Assembly: GCF_026230175.1 (NCBI RefSeq)
Contig: NZ_CP104208.1
Coordinates: 1,116,001 to 1,180,000 of the forward strand
Direction: 5' to 3'
From: Desulfovibrio mangrovi
GTDB taxonomy: Bacteria > Desulfobacterota > Desulfovibrionia > Desulfovibrionales > Desulfovibrionaceae
Length of the DNA stretch: 64,000 nt
Of the stretch, positions 37,053-47,100 are shown piece by piece. Made by a program: the position numbers and the translations under genes. Below the pieces are notes generated by a model. It saw only the letters and a program-made list of their open reading frames with translations. It was not told where the DNA came from and ran no database searches. Each line of letters begins with the position of its first letter. Position 1 is the stretch's first letter.

Positions 37053-39101
37053 TTACGAAAGCATGTCGAAACGGGCAAACTTGAGCATGAGCCCTGCCCG
37101 TCCCTGTGTTGCGGAGCGCAGATCCGTCGAGAACCCGAACAGCTTCCGCATTGGCGCAAGAGCCTGTACAACCTTCAGCCCCGCATGGTCAAACATGTTG
37201 CCCACACGTGCACCTTTCATCCCCAGCAGACTGATGACATCACCGACATAGGCATCCGGCACATTCACTTCCACATGCATGATAGGCTCAAGCAGCACTG
37301 GGCCCGCAAGCGCAAGAGCTTCCTTCACGGACATGACCGCCGCCATATGGTAACCTGCGGGTGTTGATACACCATCCCGACGCTCCATTCCGACGATCGA
37401 CACATCCACATCCTGCACCGGATATCCTTTCTGAACACCGCTGAGTAAACTATCAGTAATGCCTTGCTCAACGGCGTCAAGCCACTGTGTCGGCCACCCT
37501 TCGGTATCCATCTCAAAGCGCACGCGATTCCCTTTGTCACGATCGCGGGGAGCAACGCGAATGGTCACCTTGCCGAAATGGTGCTGATCGCCGAGCTCCC
37601 TGTCAAACTGGCCGGTGGCCTCTGCCGTTTGGGAAATGGCTTCCTGATACACGACCTGCGGATTGCCTACTCTGGGGGATACCTTGTATTCGCGACGCAG
37701 CCTGTCTATGACCACCTCCAGATGCAGTTCGCCCATACCGGAAATGATCCGCTGGCCTGTCTCTTCATCCTGCACGAAGGTGAGAGTGGGATCTTCCTGA
37801 AGATACCGGTCAAGCACCTCGTCCAGCTTGTCACCCTCTTCGGAATTCTTGGGTTCAAGGGCGAGGGAGATAACAGGTTTGTATCCGGCAATATTCTCAA
37901 GAAGGTAGGGAACCTCCTGCGTGGCGATGGTGTCGCCGGTACGCGTCCCCTTGAGCCCTGCGGCGGCAACGATGTCTCCGGCCTTCGCAAGCTCTATCTT
38001 TTCATGATGGCTCGCATGCAAACGGAAAAGACGCGAAACACGTTCGGATTCTCCACGGGTGACGTTGCGGTAGACCTCTCCAACCTTGAGTTCGCCGGAA
38101 TAGATACGCATGAGCACCATCTTGCGGCCGTCATCCATGAATACCTTGAAGGCCAAAGCCCCCAAGGGTGCAACAGGAGACATCTCAAGCTCACGCTTCT
38201 GGTTGGTGCCAGCCATGAGAGCAACGGGAGGCACAACATCCAGCGGGCCAGGAAGATAGTCTATAACCCCGTCAAGAACCAACTGCACGCCGGTATTCTT
38301 CAGGGCAGAACCGGCAAATACGGGAACCGCCTGCAGCTTCAGCGTGGCAGAACGCAGCACCCTGCGGATATCATCCGCAGAAGGCTCTTCCCCGCCGAGG
38401 TACTGTTCCATGATGTCATCATCAAAATCCGCAACACTCTCCACAAGCCGTTCTCTCCACGGCTGTGCAAAGGCAAGCTCGTCCTCAGTAAGGGGATGGC
38501 GCGAATACTCGCGTCCCTGCGATTCCTCATCGAACTCCACCCGTTCCATGGTCACAAGATCAACAAGGGCATAGAACTCCTCGCCCTGCCCCAACGGTAC
38601 AACGACCGGCAAGGGATTCGCCTTGAGGCGTGAACGCATAGCTTCAAGCACTGCTTCAAAGTCGGCACCCAGCCTGTCCATCTTGTTCACGAATGCAAGC
38701 TTGGGCACCTTGAACTTTTCGGACTGCCGCCAAACGGTTTCGGATTGAGGCTCAACGCCACCCACGGCACAGAACACGCCGATGGCCCCGTCCAGAACGC
38801 GCAGACTGCGCTCAACCTCTATGGTAAAGTCCACATGGCCGGGCGTATCGATAATATTGATAGTGTGCTTGCCCCACTGACAGGACGTGCAGGCGGAAGT
38901 AATGGTTATGCCGCGTTCCTGCTCTTCCGGCATAAAGTCCATGGTAGCGGTGCCTTCATGCACCTCCCCCATGCGATGGATACGGTCGGTATAGTAAAGA
39001 ATACGCTCCGTCAGCGTGGTCTTGCCCGCATCGATATGGGCAATCACCCCGATATTTCTGAGAAACTCAAGATACTTGGAAGATACTGCCTGCTTACTCA
39101 T
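37053..39101 (-). CDS. fusA: Translation elongation factor G
   Basis: 682 residues: a GTPase domain with the P-loop AHIDAGKTTL, switch II DTPGHVDF, and NKMD; then domains II-V with the domain IV and V features GYPVQDVDVSI and LEPIMHVEVNVP. EF-G moves tRNA and mRNA after each peptide bond and helps recycle ribosomes. It is not next to the S12/S7/EF-Tu (str) genes in this window. It may therefore be a second EF-G copy (EF-G2-like) rather than the main one; its slightly short length fits that, but only weakly. Confidence 0.93.
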   Translation of the reverse strand: MSKQAVSSKYLEFLRNIGVIAHIDAGKTTLTERILYYTDRIHRMGEVHEGTATMDFMPEEQERGITITSACTSCQWGKHTINIIDTPGHVDFTIEVERSLRVLDGAIGVFCAVGGVEPQSETVWRQSEKFKVPKLAFVNKMDRLGADFEAVLEAMRSRLKANPLPVVVPLGQGEEFYALVDLVTMERVEFDEESQGREYSRHPLTEDELAFAQPWRERLVESVADFDDDIMEQYLGGEEPSADDIRRVLRSATLKLQAVPVFAGSALKNTGVQLVLDGVIDYLPGPLDVVPPVALMAGTNQKRELEMSPVAPLGALAFKVFMDDGRKMVLMRIYSGELKVGEVYRNVTRGESERVSRLFRLHASHHEKIELAKAGDIVAAAGLKGTRTGDTIATQEVPYLLENIAGYKPVISLALEPKNSEEGDKLDEVLDRYLQEDPTLTFVQDEETGQRIISGMGELHLEVVIDRLRREYKVSPRVGNPQVVYQEAISQTAEATGQFDRELGDQHHFGKVTIRVAPRDRDKGNRVRFEMDTEGWPTQWLDAVEQGITDSLLSGVQKGYPVQDVDVSIVGMERRDGVSTPAGYHMAAVMSVKEALALAGPVLLEPIMHVEVNVPDAYVGDVISLLGMKGARVGNMFDHAGLKVVQALAPMRKLFGFSTDLRSATQGRAGLMLKFARFDMLS

Positions 39102-39192
39102 GAATCCCGCTCCAGCGTCTGAAAGGAAGGTTGGTTGCGGTCAGCCCCGCAAACCTGTGAACTGAATTCGCGCACATTCCAGCTACAAGCAT

Positions 39193-40083
39193 TTATATCT
39201 CGGTCACCAGCGTCAATCGGCGCTGCATGAAGAATCCCGGCTCCAGCTCCGGCCACACCCAGCAACCTTCCTGACCGGGGCCAATCATCAGAGGAATGAA
39301 ATCGGGCACTACATCGATGCAATCCGAAGAACCGGCAAAGGCAAGGACAGGCCCTTGAGTATCGCTTGCAAAAGGAAGTTCCGCTTCCCCCTCCCGTAAA
39401 AGGGCAAGCCGTTCTTCATCAAGACGGATACAGGCCAGATCTGGATGAGCCCATGAAAGCAGGCCTTCATCAAGCTCCTCCGAGTCGCCGCCATCTGCAA
39501 CGACCAGAGTCGCCGGAGACGGCTCCACCCAGCATGCAATCTGGGCAGCATTGGCCGCGGCAAAGGCCAGAACCGTTTCGGTGATGGCAGCAGGCACTGC
39601 GCCGAGAACAACAACACGCCCGCTTCCCTTGCCCTTCATGTCAGCAAGCAGGGAAGTGATTCTGTCTTGCGGAAGAGATACGACAGCTTCCTGTCCCGCA
39701 AGTTCAAAACCGGCCAGTACCGGATCTGCCCAAGGCGCTTCCACATCCGCCACACGAGCCACAAGCACATGGGGAACTCCAGCAAAAAGAGCAGGCATGA
39801 GAGCAGCTACAGAACGGGGGCCTGAGGAGTAATCACCGGCCAGCAAAAAGACGGTCCAGTCAACCGGCCGCGACTCCGCCACAGACACGAAACCTTGCCG
39901 CCACTGCTTTTCCGAACGTCCCCAAGTCATGCCGGAAGCACCATATAGCACATGCAGACGGGCGATGGCGGTTTTGAGCCACGCCCTTCTCTCAGGCATA
40001 GCAGCCTCATAGGCATCGCCGAACACATCGTCCTGTACAAGGCAGGCTTCAAGCCAGTCAGGAAAAAGACTCTCTTCAAACAT
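39193..40083 (-). CDS. Unknown conserved-looking cytoplasmic protein
   Basis: 296 residues, acidic, without signal peptide or membrane helices. The middle (ALMPALFAGVPHVLVARVADV, then PVLAGFELAGQEAVVSLP) recalls the substrate-channel part of histidinol dehydrogenase/aldehyde dehydrogenase-like folds, where a nucleotide-binding core has this spacing. No catalytic residues can be assigned and the similarity is only suggestive. It lies 10 nt before lptG and 91 nt after fusA on the same strand, so it is probably co-transcribed with the lpt genes. Function unknown. Confidence 0.72.
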   Translation of the reverse strand: MFEESLFPDWLEACLVQDDVFGDAYEAAMPERRAWLKTAIARLHVLYGASGMTWGRSEKQWRQGFVSVAESRPVDWTVFLLAGDYSSGPRSVAALMPALFAGVPHVLVARVADVEAPWADPVLAGFELAGQEAVVSLPQDRITSLLADMKGKGSGRVVVLGAVPAAITETVLAFAAANAAQIACWVEPSPATLVVADGGDSEELDEGLLSWAHPDLACIRLDEERLALLREGEAELPFASDTQGPVLAFAGSSDCIDVVPDFIPLMIGPGQEGCWVWPELEPGFFMQRRLTLVTEI

Positions 40084-40093
40084 CTGTCGCCCC

Positions 40094-41284
40094 TTACTTG
40101 GCTGTTCCGTCGGAGTCGCGTTCAGTGTGGCCCTTGCGACGAACCATGGGATTCATGCGGCGCGCATGCAACCAGCGCCTGCGGGATTCCGCACCGATAC
40201 GGCGTATCTTTCCACGGGAACGGGTAAACCAGAGAATTCGCCCGAGCGCCAGACCGCCGAACAGGAAATCAGCACCCCATGCCGCAAGGACAGGAGAAAC
40301 GATCCCCTTCTCTCCCAACGTGCCACCCAAGGTGAACATGGCGTAATAGACAAACGTGAGCAGCAGGCCGGTTCCGATGCAAATATACAGATTATCCTTC
40401 CACGTTGCCAGCATCAGCCCGACAAGCCCCATGACGATAACGGAACAGGCATAGGCCAGCTTCATGTGCAATGCGGTTCTAAGCGCTTCCACGTTGGAAC
40501 CGGTGGCCTGCAGCTGTTGAATTGCCGTCCAGAGTTTCCAGAGCGGCAATTTCTGCAAATCAGCTCTCGGATCCACAACCTGAAAGGCTGCAACGTCCTG
40601 CTTCAATGGCAGGCTATAGCTGTCGGTTCTTCCGGTCGTCAGCATACCGGGATCAAGAATGCGCACATTCTCCAGCATCCATGAGCCGGAGGTTGCGGTA
40701 AAGCGCTCCGCGCGCAAGACCTGCCTGATCTCCCTGTTATCCTCGCCAAGTTCATAAACGGTGATATTGGTGCCGACCCGCTTGGAAGGAACAACCGATC
40801 CCAACTGAACAATATATGCGCCTTCTGTGAACCAGACCTGCCGTAATTCAACATCACGCACGCTCTTCTTGCGGACCTGCTCTTTCCAGACGCGGGAGGC
40901 AAACTCTTCGCCCTGCACCCCCAGAAACTGGGAAAATGAAAGCTGCGCCACCGCCCAGACCACACCGCAAAGAATAAAGAAACGTGCCAGCCGGAGAAAG
41001 GAAATACCACCAGCCTGCAATGCAACCAATTCACGACTGCGGGCCATGATGCACAGCTGCAGAATGCAGCCGATAAGGAACACTGCAGGAAGAATCTGGG
41101 AGATGATGAGTGGAGTCTTTGCCACAAAATAGGTCACAACAACCTTGGCCGAAACGCCGGCTTCAAGGAAATCATCCAGCCGGTCAAACAGATCGGAGAG
41201 CAGATAAAGCCCTATTCCCACCCCCAACACCATGAACATGAGAAACATGTTCTGCCGGAGCAGGTAGCGAGTCATCAATGACAT
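40094..41284 (-). CDS. lptG: LPS export ABC transporter permease LptG
   Basis: 396 residues of the LptF/LptG (YjgP/YjgQ) permease family. It has three N-terminal membrane helices, a periplasmic beta-jellyroll-like region (about 130-280), three C-terminal helices (AYACSVIVMGLVGLMLATW onward), and a basic tail. With LptF and the ATPase LptB it extracts lipopolysaccharide from the inner membrane. It overlaps the end of lptF by 10 nt. The order lptF then lptG supports the assignment of each copy. Confidence 0.9.
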   Translation of the reverse strand: MSLMTRYLLRQNMFLMFMVLGVGIGLYLLSDLFDRLDDFLEAGVSAKVVVTYFVAKTPLIISQILPAVFLIGCILQLCIMARSRELVALQAGGISFLRLARFFILCGVVWAVAQLSFSQFLGVQGEEFASRVWKEQVRKKSVRDVELRQVWFTEGAYIVQLGSVVPSKRVGTNITVYELGEDNREIRQVLRAERFTATSGSWMLENVRILDPGMLTTGRTDSYSLPLKQDVAAFQVVDPRADLQKLPLWKLWTAIQQLQATGSNVEALRTALHMKLAYACSVIVMGLVGLMLATWKDNLYICIGTGLLLTFVYYAMFTLGGTLGEKGIVSPVLAAWGADFLFGGLALGRILWFTRSRGKIRRIGAESRRRWLHARRMNPMVRRKGHTERDSDGTAK

Positions 41285-42447
41285 GCATCACGCTCCTTGC
41301 GACGGTGAAAAAGGGTAGCGTGCCGCAGCATGGCCACCACGTTGAGCGAACGCTCGCGCGCAGCGCGTTGCAAGCCTATGGCCGCAATAACGGCAAAAAG
41401 CAGATTTGGCAGCCACACCGCAACAGCAGGAGCCACGGTGCCGGACTCGCCAGCCGAGAAACCGATAGACAGCAAGCTGTAGTATACCAGAAAATTCACC
41501 AATGCCATGACAACGCCCATCTGCCGTTCCATACCTTCAAAGGCGCAGGCCAACGGCATGGCGAACAGGCCCAGAATAAAACAAGCAATCGGCAGGGCCA
41601 GGCGTTTCTGAATCTCCACGGCAACCTTGCGCATGTAATTCAGGTTCTCTTCGTACTCTCCGGGATTAGCCTGCAGTTTCTGCAAACCGCCCCACGACAT
41701 CTCCTTGGGTTTGACCTCGCCAAGGTCAAAGCCCATGAACAACTTGTTAAGGTCAAGCCGGACCACATATTCGCCGAAGGAGAGAACGCTCACAGCCCCC
41801 TTCTGCTGCCGGTAGATCTTGCCATCGGCAAGGCGCACCAGAATATCGCCACGAATCTTATCCGTTTCGATGACGCCCGTTGGGGCGACAATGGCAATAG
41901 TGGCTCCCTGTCGCGTGCTGTCTTCAACCATGACATCTTCCATCTTGCCGCTGGCGTTATCAACCTTGCGGGCATAGACCATAATGCCCGGGATACTCTG
42001 GTTGAACACACCTGGCTGGACAACAATACGCGCCCTCGTCTGAACGATATCAACGATGGTAGAGCGAAAATTACTCATGCCCCATGAAAGGCCGTACATG
42101 GATATGCCCAAATTGAAGACCGTACAAAGCAGGCAGAATATGACAGGGGCCGGAAGAAGCTGATACAGGCTCAGCCCCCCCGCCTTGAGAGCGACGAGTT
42201 CCCTGTCCGTACTCATGCGCAGGAACGTCAAAAAAACGCTGAGCATGCAGGCAATGGGAACAATAAGCAGCAGGAAAAACGGCCCGAGATAGATAAAAAG
42301 CATGGCCATATCTGCCGGTCCGACTTCAAGACCGAGAAACAATTCCCGCAATTGAAGAACTCGACCGATCAAGATAAGCGACAGCAACGAGCCGAGGCAA
42401 AGACTGAAAAGGGACGACAGTTCCTTGAAAATCTGACGATGGAGCAA
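41275..42447 (-). CDS. lptF: LPS export ABC transporter permease LptF
   Basis: 390 residues with the same layout as LptG: N-terminal helices including LYLGPFFLLLIVPIACML-type membrane spans, the coupling segment SVFLTFLRMSTDRELVALKA, a periplasmic domain (about 130-260), and C-terminal helices. The STDRELVALKAGG stretch is the family's cytoplasmic coupling helix. It works as a heterodimer with LptG. It follows a 60-codon gene by 24 nt and overlaps lptG, so the three are likely one transcript. Confidence 0.9.
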   Translation of the reverse strand: MLHRQIFKELSSLFSLCLGSLLSLILIGRVLQLRELFLGLEVGPADMAMLFIYLGPFFLLLIVPIACMLSVFLTFLRMSTDRELVALKAGGLSLYQLLPAPVIFCLLCTVFNLGISMYGLSWGMSNFRSTIVDIVQTRARIVVQPGVFNQSIPGIMVYARKVDNASGKMEDVMVEDSTRQGATIAIVAPTGVIETDKIRGDILVRLADGKIYRQQKGAVSVLSFGEYVVRLDLNKLFMGFDLGEVKPKEMSWGGLQKLQANPGEYEENLNYMRKVAVEIQKRLALPIACFILGLFAMPLACAFEGMERQMGVVMALVNFLVYYSLLSIGFSAGESGTVAPAVAVWLPNLLFAVIAAIGLQRAARERSLNVVAMLRHATLFHRRKERDACH

Positions 42448-42471
42448 AGAAAGAGTAAGCAGAAAAGCCCC

Positions 42472-42654
42472 CTACTCTCCGTTATTGTCGGATTTAAACA
42501 GGTCACGCAGCATCTCTGCATCCTTAGGGCTCAGATTGAAACGCATCCCTGCCTCATCAAGAAGCACGGACAGGCTCTTTCCTTCCTTCAACATTTCATC
42601 AATATATTGTGCTGCCCTGCGAACCAGTTCGCTTTGCGGCATTACGGTAGTCAT
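42472..42654 (-). CDS. Small unknown protein upstream of lptF
   Basis: 60 residues from the ATG at 42654, which follows GGGGA by 8 nt; other in-frame ATGs at 42663 and 42669 are possible. The sequence is helical and charged (ELVRRAAQYIDEMLKEGKSL; LSPKDAEMLRDLFK), without membrane segment or cysteines. It lies 24 nt before lptF in the same direction. I do not recognise the family. The composition and good spacing make it a likely real gene; a role in the Lpt system would be a guess. Confidence 0.6.
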   Translation of the reverse strand: MTTVMPQSELVRRAAQYIDEMLKEGKSLSVLLDEAGMRFNLSPKDAEMLRDLFKSDNNGE

Positions 42655-42867
42655 TATCGGCATCCCCATGCTTGCGGTTAAGGGAAAAGGGCAAAGGGCC
42701 GCTTCCTCTGACTCGGAGAGGGCACCACGCCAAAAACACCTACACTTACACCAGTCGTCCTGTGCTTGCAACACAGCCGCGGTTGCGGTATCCCGTGACA
42801 AACCATAATTCAACCCTTTTCTTAACCTACTTCACGAAATCTCACCTTTCCTTCAAGGATAGCAAAC

Positions 42868-43674
42868 ATGCATGACATTCTTTCGGCAGTATGGCTGGGC
42901 ATAGTCGAAGGCCTCACCGAATTCCTGCCCGTCTCTTCCACGGGCCACCTCATCATCACCGGCAACCTGCTGAATGTGACAGGCCCCAAGGCTGACACAT
43001 TCGAAGTGGTTATCCAGCTGGGAGCCATTCTGGCCGTGGTGGTGCTCTACTGGGAGCGTTTTCTGGCCCTTATCAAACCCCGTCAGGACATGCGTTTTTC
43101 AGGCATGCGCGGCCTGTGGCTGCTTTTTCTCACCTCGCTTCCCGCCAGCATTGCGGGTCTGCTTTTTCATGGCGCCATCAAGGAACACCTGTTCACTCCC
43201 GTAACCGTAGGGCTCGCTCTCGGTGTCGGCGCACTCTACATCCTGTATGTTGAAGGACGCACCTCACGCAACGGAGAACGCGGCACCTACTCCACGCTCG
43301 ACGACATTACCCCGGCGCTGGCTCTCGGCATCGGCCTTTTCCAATGCCTAGCACTCTGGCCCGGCTTTTCGCGCTCAGCCGCCACCATCATGGGAGCCAT
43401 GCTCCTCGGTGCCCGCCGTTCGCTGGCAGCGGAGTATTCCTTCATCGCAGCGGTTCCCATCATGTTTGCCGCAACAGGTTACGACCTGCTCAAAAACTAC
43501 GCCCTGTTCACGGCTGACGACATGCTCTTTCTGAGCGTCGGCTTTGCAGTCTCATTCGTGGCGGCATGGGCGGCCGTAAAAACCTTCATCACGCTGGTCG
43601 GCCGCATCACCTTCCGCCCCTTTGCATGGTATCGCCTTGCTCTCGCCCCTGTAGTGCTCTACTTCTGGTACTAG
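42868..43674 (+). CDS. uppP: Undecaprenyl-diphosphatase UppP (BacA)
   Basis: 268 residues, polytopic, with both family motifs: EGLTEFLPVSSTGHLI near the N-terminus and the PGFSRSAATIMGAML phosphatase-like motif near the middle. It dephosphorylates undecaprenyl diphosphate so that the lipid carrier for peptidoglycan and O-antigen can be reused; the family also gives bacitracin resistance. It is transcribed divergently from the small gene and lptF. The ATG at 42868 follows AAGGA. Confidence 0.95.
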   Translation: MHDILSAVWLGIVEGLTEFLPVSSTGHLIITGNLLNVTGPKADTFEVVIQLGAILAVVVLYWERFLALIKPRQDMRFSGMRGLWLLFLTSLPASIAGLLFHGAIKEHLFTPVTVGLALGVGALYILYVEGRTSRNGERGTYSTLDDITPALALGIGLFQCLALWPGFSRSAATIMGAMLLGARRSLAAEYSFIAAVPIMFAATGYDLLKNYALFTADDMLFLSVGFAVSFVAAWAAVKTFITLVGRITFRPFAWYRLALAPVVLYFWY

Positions 43675-43800
43675 CAAACCAACCCCGCAGACAGAGTTTT
43701 TTCTGCCTGAATGCAAAAAGGGACTTGCCAAGGATACACGATTTGTATAATCAATTCCCCGTCGCGCGGGACCGAACAAACGGAACGGTGTGACACATAT

Positions 43801-43877
43801 GGCGAGGTAGCTCAGATGGTCAGAGCATGCGGCTCATATCCGCAGTGTCGGGGGTTCAATCCCCTCCCTCGCTACCA
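43801..43877 (+). tRNA. tRNA with CAU anticodon (tRNA-Met, copy 1)
   Basis: 77 nt including an encoded CCA. The acceptor stem GGCGAGG pairs with CCTCGCT (one G-T). The D-arm is GCTC...GAGC, the anticodon stem TGCGG/CCGCA holds loop CTCATAT with anticodon CAT, and the T-arm is GGGGG/CCCTC with loop TTCAATC. It lacks the GGG/CCC anticodon stem of initiator tRNA. Elongator Met is most likely; a lysidine-modified Ile2 cannot be excluded by eye. Confidence 0.93.
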
Positions 43878-43883
43878 GTAATC

Positions 43884-43913
43884 AAAGACCCTGCATTGCA
43901 GGGTCTTTTTTTT
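43884..43913 (+). terminator. Rho-independent terminator after tRNA copy 1
   Basis: AAAGACCCTGC/GCAGGGTCTTT hairpin with a 3-nt loop, followed by an eight-base T-run, 6 nt after the tRNA CCA. Confidence 0.92.
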
Positions 43914-44021
43914 GCTTGTCATTATCCCACACGCCCCAAACCTCTCCCTGACGAACTTTTTTCTTTTTTTACCTTGACAATCAGGCCAACTTCCAGCAAA
44001 AGCCTCTCCACGCAAAGACGT

Positions 44022-44098
44022 GGCGAGGTAGCTCAGATGGTCAGAGCATGCGGCTCATATCCGCAGTGTCGGGGGTTCAATCCCCTCCCTCGCTACCA
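44022..44098 (+). tRNA. tRNA with CAU anticodon (tRNA-Met, copy 2)
   Basis: 77 nt, identical to the copy at 43801-43877 over its whole length including CCA. The spacers and terminators of the two copies differ, so only the tRNA body is duplicated. Confidence 0.93.
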
Positions 44099-44106
44099 CG
44101 AAATCA

Positions 44107-44140
44107 AAAGCCCCGGCCGGTAATGGTCGGGGCTTTCTTC
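44107..44140 (+). terminator. Rho-independent terminator after tRNA copy 2
   Basis: AAAGCCCCGGCC pairs with GGTCGGGGCTTT (one G-T), followed by CTTCTT. It starts 9 nt after the tRNA and converges with the 3' end of the sensor kinase gene. Confidence 0.85.
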
Positions 44141-44194
44141 TTGCCGTGATTTCGCCGTCTGTCCGGCGCAGACTGCCGGGCACCAACTCTTCAA

Positions 44195-47100
44195 CTATGA
44201 TGCCTCGGAAATAATATCGGGCTGCACGGGCACACCGATGGGCAAAATAATGGTAAACGTAGTTCCCTGCCCTTTACGCGTATCCACGAAGAACTGTCCC
44301 GAATGGTTTGATGTGATGATGAAGTAGGAAACGGACAGCCCAAGCCCTGTGCCCACCCCGACAGGCTTGGTGGTAAAAAATGGTTCAAAGACACGCTTAC
44401 GGACAGATTCATCCATGCCGGGCCCGTTGTCTTCCACTTCTATACGCACCCTGTCGGCTTCCTGTGCTGTTCTCAAAATAATACGGGGCTTCTCATCCGG
44501 CTCGTAACCTTCCTGATACATGGCCTGAGCCGCATTGCGGAGCAGGTTAAGAACCACCTGCTCTATTTCCATACCGTTGCAGTGCACCTCCGGCAGGTTT
44601 GGAGCATACTCCCTGACAACATCCATCTGCCTGAAATCATACTTCTTCTTGAGATCATAATCGTTCCATGCCAGCTCAACAGCCTTATCCAGCAGTTCTG
44701 AAATATTGACTGGTGAAAACCGAGTCTCGCTTCTCCGGCTGAATTCAAGCATGTTGGAAACGATATTTGCCGCACGCTCACCTGATGAACGAACCCCATG
44801 CAGCAAATCCAGAACCTTGCGCTCTGCCAGATACTCCTGCATGCGCTCCAGAGAAAGCTCCATCCTTTCCGCCACATCCCTGTTAGCCTTTCTCTCAGGA
44901 TCAAGCCGTCTGGTAACGTTTTGCACTCCAAGCAGAATCGCCCCCAAAGGATTATTAATCTCGTGCGCCATACCGGCAGCCAAGCCCCCGACAGACATCA
45001 TTTTCTCCGTCTGCACCATCACTTCTTCCAGACGGACACGACTGGTGGCGTCATCCAGGCGCAACACCACCTGGGTTGAGGTATCAAGGGCTTCAATCGG
45101 ATACACAACAACATCCAGGATGAACAACTCTCCCCGCAGTTCTTCATTCAAACGAGGCAGGTGCTGAATCTCTCCCGTAGCCAACGCGGCATGGATTGTT
45201 TCCTCCAGGGGATACAACCAGGGGAGCAGCTCCAGAAAAGCCTTGCCAATCGCCATATCCTTATTGATTCCATAGCGATGCTCTGCCTCCCGGTTCCAAT
45301 GCGCCACCGCCATATCATTTGACACGGCAATCATTACAGAAGGCATGGCATCGATAATATTCCGCACAAACCGGGTTGCGCGATACATCTCCTCTTCTGC
45401 TCGCTTTCTCTCCGAAATATCTTCTGCAATCCCCTCGATACGGACCATCTGGCCCGATTCATCAAAAATGGCACGGGAATGCAACGCCACCCAGATTTTG
45501 GAACCATCCTTCCGATACAGGCGGGTTTCGAAACGGCTTACCTCACCGTCACTGGAAAGCAGGCGCACAAAGCGGTCGCGGTCTTCGCCGTCAACATACA
45601 GATCTTCACGCAAACTACGAATGGAAGAAATAAGCTCATCAAGACTGTCATACCCGAGCATGCGAAGAAGCGCTGGATTTGCATGGGCAATTTTGCCTTG
45701 CGGCAATGTCTGGAAAATTCCCTCAACAGCATTCTCGAAAATGGAACGATACTTTTCTTCGGCAACCACGAGCTCCTGCTGGGCTTTTTCCCGCTCTGCC
45801 ATCTCGTTCCGGAGCAAGGCATTGGCCTTGCCGAGCTCATTGGCATGGGCCTCAAGCAAGTGCTCTCGCTCCCTGTGGAAATCAAGTCTACGCAACAGCT
45901 CTTCAGGAGAGATATCCATATTCGCAAGCATTATCTTGTAAGCACGGGCGAGCTCGCTCCGCTCGGCTTCCGAAAAAAGCCCACTTGAACGGATAAGCTT
46001 GCTTGCCGATGCAGATCCTACGACACCAGCGAGCCGCTTTTCCGTTTCTGACGCTAACGTCGCCAACTCCACAACGGTAACGGATTGCCTTTCATCAAAT
46101 CCAACTGCCTTGAACAAGCTTTCGACAAGAGATTCTGCAAAGTTTTCAGGATAGTACTGGCTGAACAAGGCCACGAGCGTATCCTTCTTGCCTGACACCG
46201 AAATATTCTTGGCAAACTCGGAATCATCTGCCAGCACGCCCCGATCAAAATCACGGAAGGCTGAAAAGTCGCGCGCCGAGACGATGTCACGTTCAGCCGG
46301 GCTCCAGAGACAGGATCCGATGACATAACACAGTACGTTTAATCCGAGACTCCAAAAGACCGTGTGAGAAAGAGGGTCAAAAACATCAAGCCCGAAAAGA
46401 CGCTCCGGACGCAACCAGCCGATCCCCCATGGTCCGTTCTGTAAAATCATCCCGCCGATCAGACCGCTTTTGACGAAAACCGGCAGAATCAACGTGTAAC
46501 CCCACATGAAAAAACCGATGGTCAATCCGCTTATGACGCCAGCCCTATTGCCCTGCGGCCAGTATAACGCTCCCAAAGTAGCCGGTACCAACTGGATGGC
46601 TGCAATCATGGAGATTATGCCGAGACTGACAAGCGTATTCGACCCGCCCACCAGCAGGTACAGCACATAACTGGCCCCCAGATACACGCATACCACAACC
46701 CAACGGCACTGAAGAATGTATCGACGCAGCCAGTTCATCCGCTGGGATAAACCAAAGACCGGCAAAAGCAGGTCGTTTGAAATCATGGTGGCCATGGTCA
46801 TGGTCGTTACCACGATCATGCTCAAGCCCGCAGAAAACCCCCCGAGAAACACAAGCGTTGCCAGTCCGAAATGCCCCTCTCTGAGGGGCAACAGCAATAC
46901 AAACAAGTCGCCCTTTGATGCTTCAAGCCCCATGAGCAAGCCAGCTAAAGCCAACGGCATGACAAACAGGCTCATGAGCAGCATATTCAAGGGCAGCATC
47001 CACATTGCCGTTCTGATGTGGTTCTCGTTCGAATTCTCAATGACAGCCACATGGAACTGCCGCGGCAGCAGCAGAATGGCAGGGGCAAAAACCAACACCC

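Noticed and set aside
43801-44098. Duplicated tRNA as attachment repeats of an integrated element
   Set aside because: Only a short spacer with a terminator lies between the copies, and no integrase or cargo gene is present.
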